In this document: positions 63,432-64,000 of the stretch, piece by piece
How positions within the stretch are numbered: the stretch's first letter is position 1
How the letters are laid out: every line of letters begins with the position of its first letter
Origin: Bacillus sp. Cs-700
GTDB taxonomy: Bacteria; Bacillota; Bacilli; Bacillales; Guptibacillaceae
Reading direction: 5' to 3'
DNA: 64,000 nucleotides
Assembly: GCF_011082085.1 (NCBI RefSeq)
Contig: NZ_CP041063.1
Coordinates: 124,001-188,000 of the forward strand
Position numbers and translations under genes: made by a program
Notes under the pieces: model-generated
Seen by the model: only the letters and a program-made list of their open reading frames with translations
Databases searched by the model: none
Told to the model about the DNA's origin: nothing

Positions 63432-64000
63432 ATGAAACAAGTACTAGGAATTCGAGACGTTCCAAAACCATCAAGTTGGCTTACATTAAGTTTACAGCAT
63501 TTATTTGCCATGTTTGGCGCAACGATATTAGTTCCGTTTCTCGTCGGTCTTGATCCGGCCGTGGCTCTTGTCTCAAGTGGACTTGGTACACTAGCGTATC
63601 TCTTAATTACAAAAGGTCGAATTCCTGCTTATCTCGGCTCATCATTCGCATTCATAGCGCCAATCATATCAGCAGTATCATTACATGGCCCTGAAGGAGC
63701 GATGATTGGGAGTTTCTTTGCAGGAATTGTTTATGGATTAGTTGCGATCGGAATTCGAACACTTGGCTTAAACTGGCTCTTAAAGCTGCTGCCGCCGATC
63801 GTTGTAGGACCGGTCATTATGGTGATTGGGCTCGGGCTTGCGGGAACGGCAATTGACATGGCCATGAACAACCCGGCAACGGAAGCTTATAGCGGCACAC
63901 ACTTTACTGTCGCGCTTGTTACGCTTGGCATTACCATTCTTGCTTCGATGTTTTTAAGAGGATTTTTCAGCCTGATCCCGATCTTAATCGGCATTGTATC
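63432..64000 (+). CDS. pyrP: Uracil permease (partial, runs off the window)
   Basis: Uracil:proton symporter of the nucleobase-ascorbate transporter family. The 189 codons present begin MKQVLGIRDVPKPSSWLTLS and show SLQHLFAMFGATILVPFLVG (helix 1 with conserved QHLFAMFG), YLGSSFAFIAPI and LLPPIVVGPVIMVIGL. The frame stays open to position 64000. ATG 63432 follows AAGGAGG. Position after pyrR and the second attenuator is the classical Bacillus order. Confidence 0.95.
   Translation, partial: MKQVLGIRDVPKPSSWLTLSLQHLFAMFGATILVPFLVGLDPAVALVSSGLGTLAYLLITKGRIPAYLGSSFAFIAPIISAVSLHGPEGAMIGSFFAGIVYGLVAIGIRTLGLNWLLKLLPPIVVGPVIMVIGLGLAGTAIDMAMNNPATEAYSGTHFTVALVTLGITILASMFLRGFFSLIPILIGIV

Overview
This 64 kb window is chromosomal backbone from a spore-forming, low-to-moderate GC member of the Bacillaceae. 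The evidence is gene order, which follows the Bacillus subtilis ctaB-to-pyr segment closely: cta oxidase genes, the ylb block, the mra/mur/fts division and cell-wall cluster, spoIIGA-sigE-sigG, the ylm block, divIVA, ileS, lspA, rluD, pyrR and pyrP. Sporulation genes (spoVD, spoVE, spoIIGA, sigE, sigG, rsfA, ylbJ/spoVV) and frequent TTG/GTG starts behind strong GGAGG sites fit the same group. I see no phage, insertion sequence, CRISPR array, rRNA or tRNA.

Layout. 74-4978: heme O synthase and the caa3-type cytochrome c oxidase operon (ctaB, ctaC, ctaD, ctaE, ctaF). 5065-15790: accessory and ylb genes, including an AI-2E-type permease, an Asp23 protein, two CAP-domain proteins flanking a YugN-CBS fusion, a thioesterase with a possible frameshift, ylbD, ylbE, a secreted protein, an ATP-grasp enzyme, ricF (ylbF), ylbG, an MFS exporter and several unknowns. 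15851-23886: rsmD, coaD, ylbJ, ylbK, ylbL, tmcAL, ylbN-rpmF, a crotonase-fold protein and rsfA. 23912-30890: a GNAT protein, a three-gene biotin-dependent acyl-CoA carboxylase set, a panE-like reductase, a DUF3397-like membrane protein and bshC. 31201-47615: mraZ, rsmH, ftsL, pbpB, spoVD, murE, murF, mraY, murD, spoVE, divIB, ftsA, ftsZ. 47865-51132: hom-thrC-thrB. 51307-53841: spoIIGA-sigE-sigG. 53912-57904: ylmC, pgeF, ylmE, sepF, ylmG, ylmH, divIVA. 58285-64000: T-box-controlled ileS, lspA, rluD-like, and the start of the pyrimidine operon with two PyrR attenuators.

How the genes work together: the 31-58 kb stretch makes lipid II (MurE, MurF, MraY, MurD), polymerises and cross-links it at the septum and spore cortex (PBP2B, SpoVD, SpoVE), builds the Z ring (FtsA, FtsZ, SepF, FtsL, DivIB, DivIVA) and then switches to the mother-cell and forespore sigma factors.

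No wholly new system stands out. The points most worth a second look are: a GTGG array phased at about 10 bp just before mraZ (likely its autoregulatory operator); the YugN-CBS fusion; a 33-codon ORF with a strong ribosome site between two gene blocks; a crotonase homologue lacking the second catalytic glutamate close to an acyl-CoA carboxylase; a thioesterase whose N-terminus seems to lie in another frame across an A7 run; a 12-bp inverted repeat before asp23; and departures from the B. subtilis arrangement (murF gained, murG/murB/sbp missing, hom-thrCB and the carboxylase genes inserted, ctaG missing).
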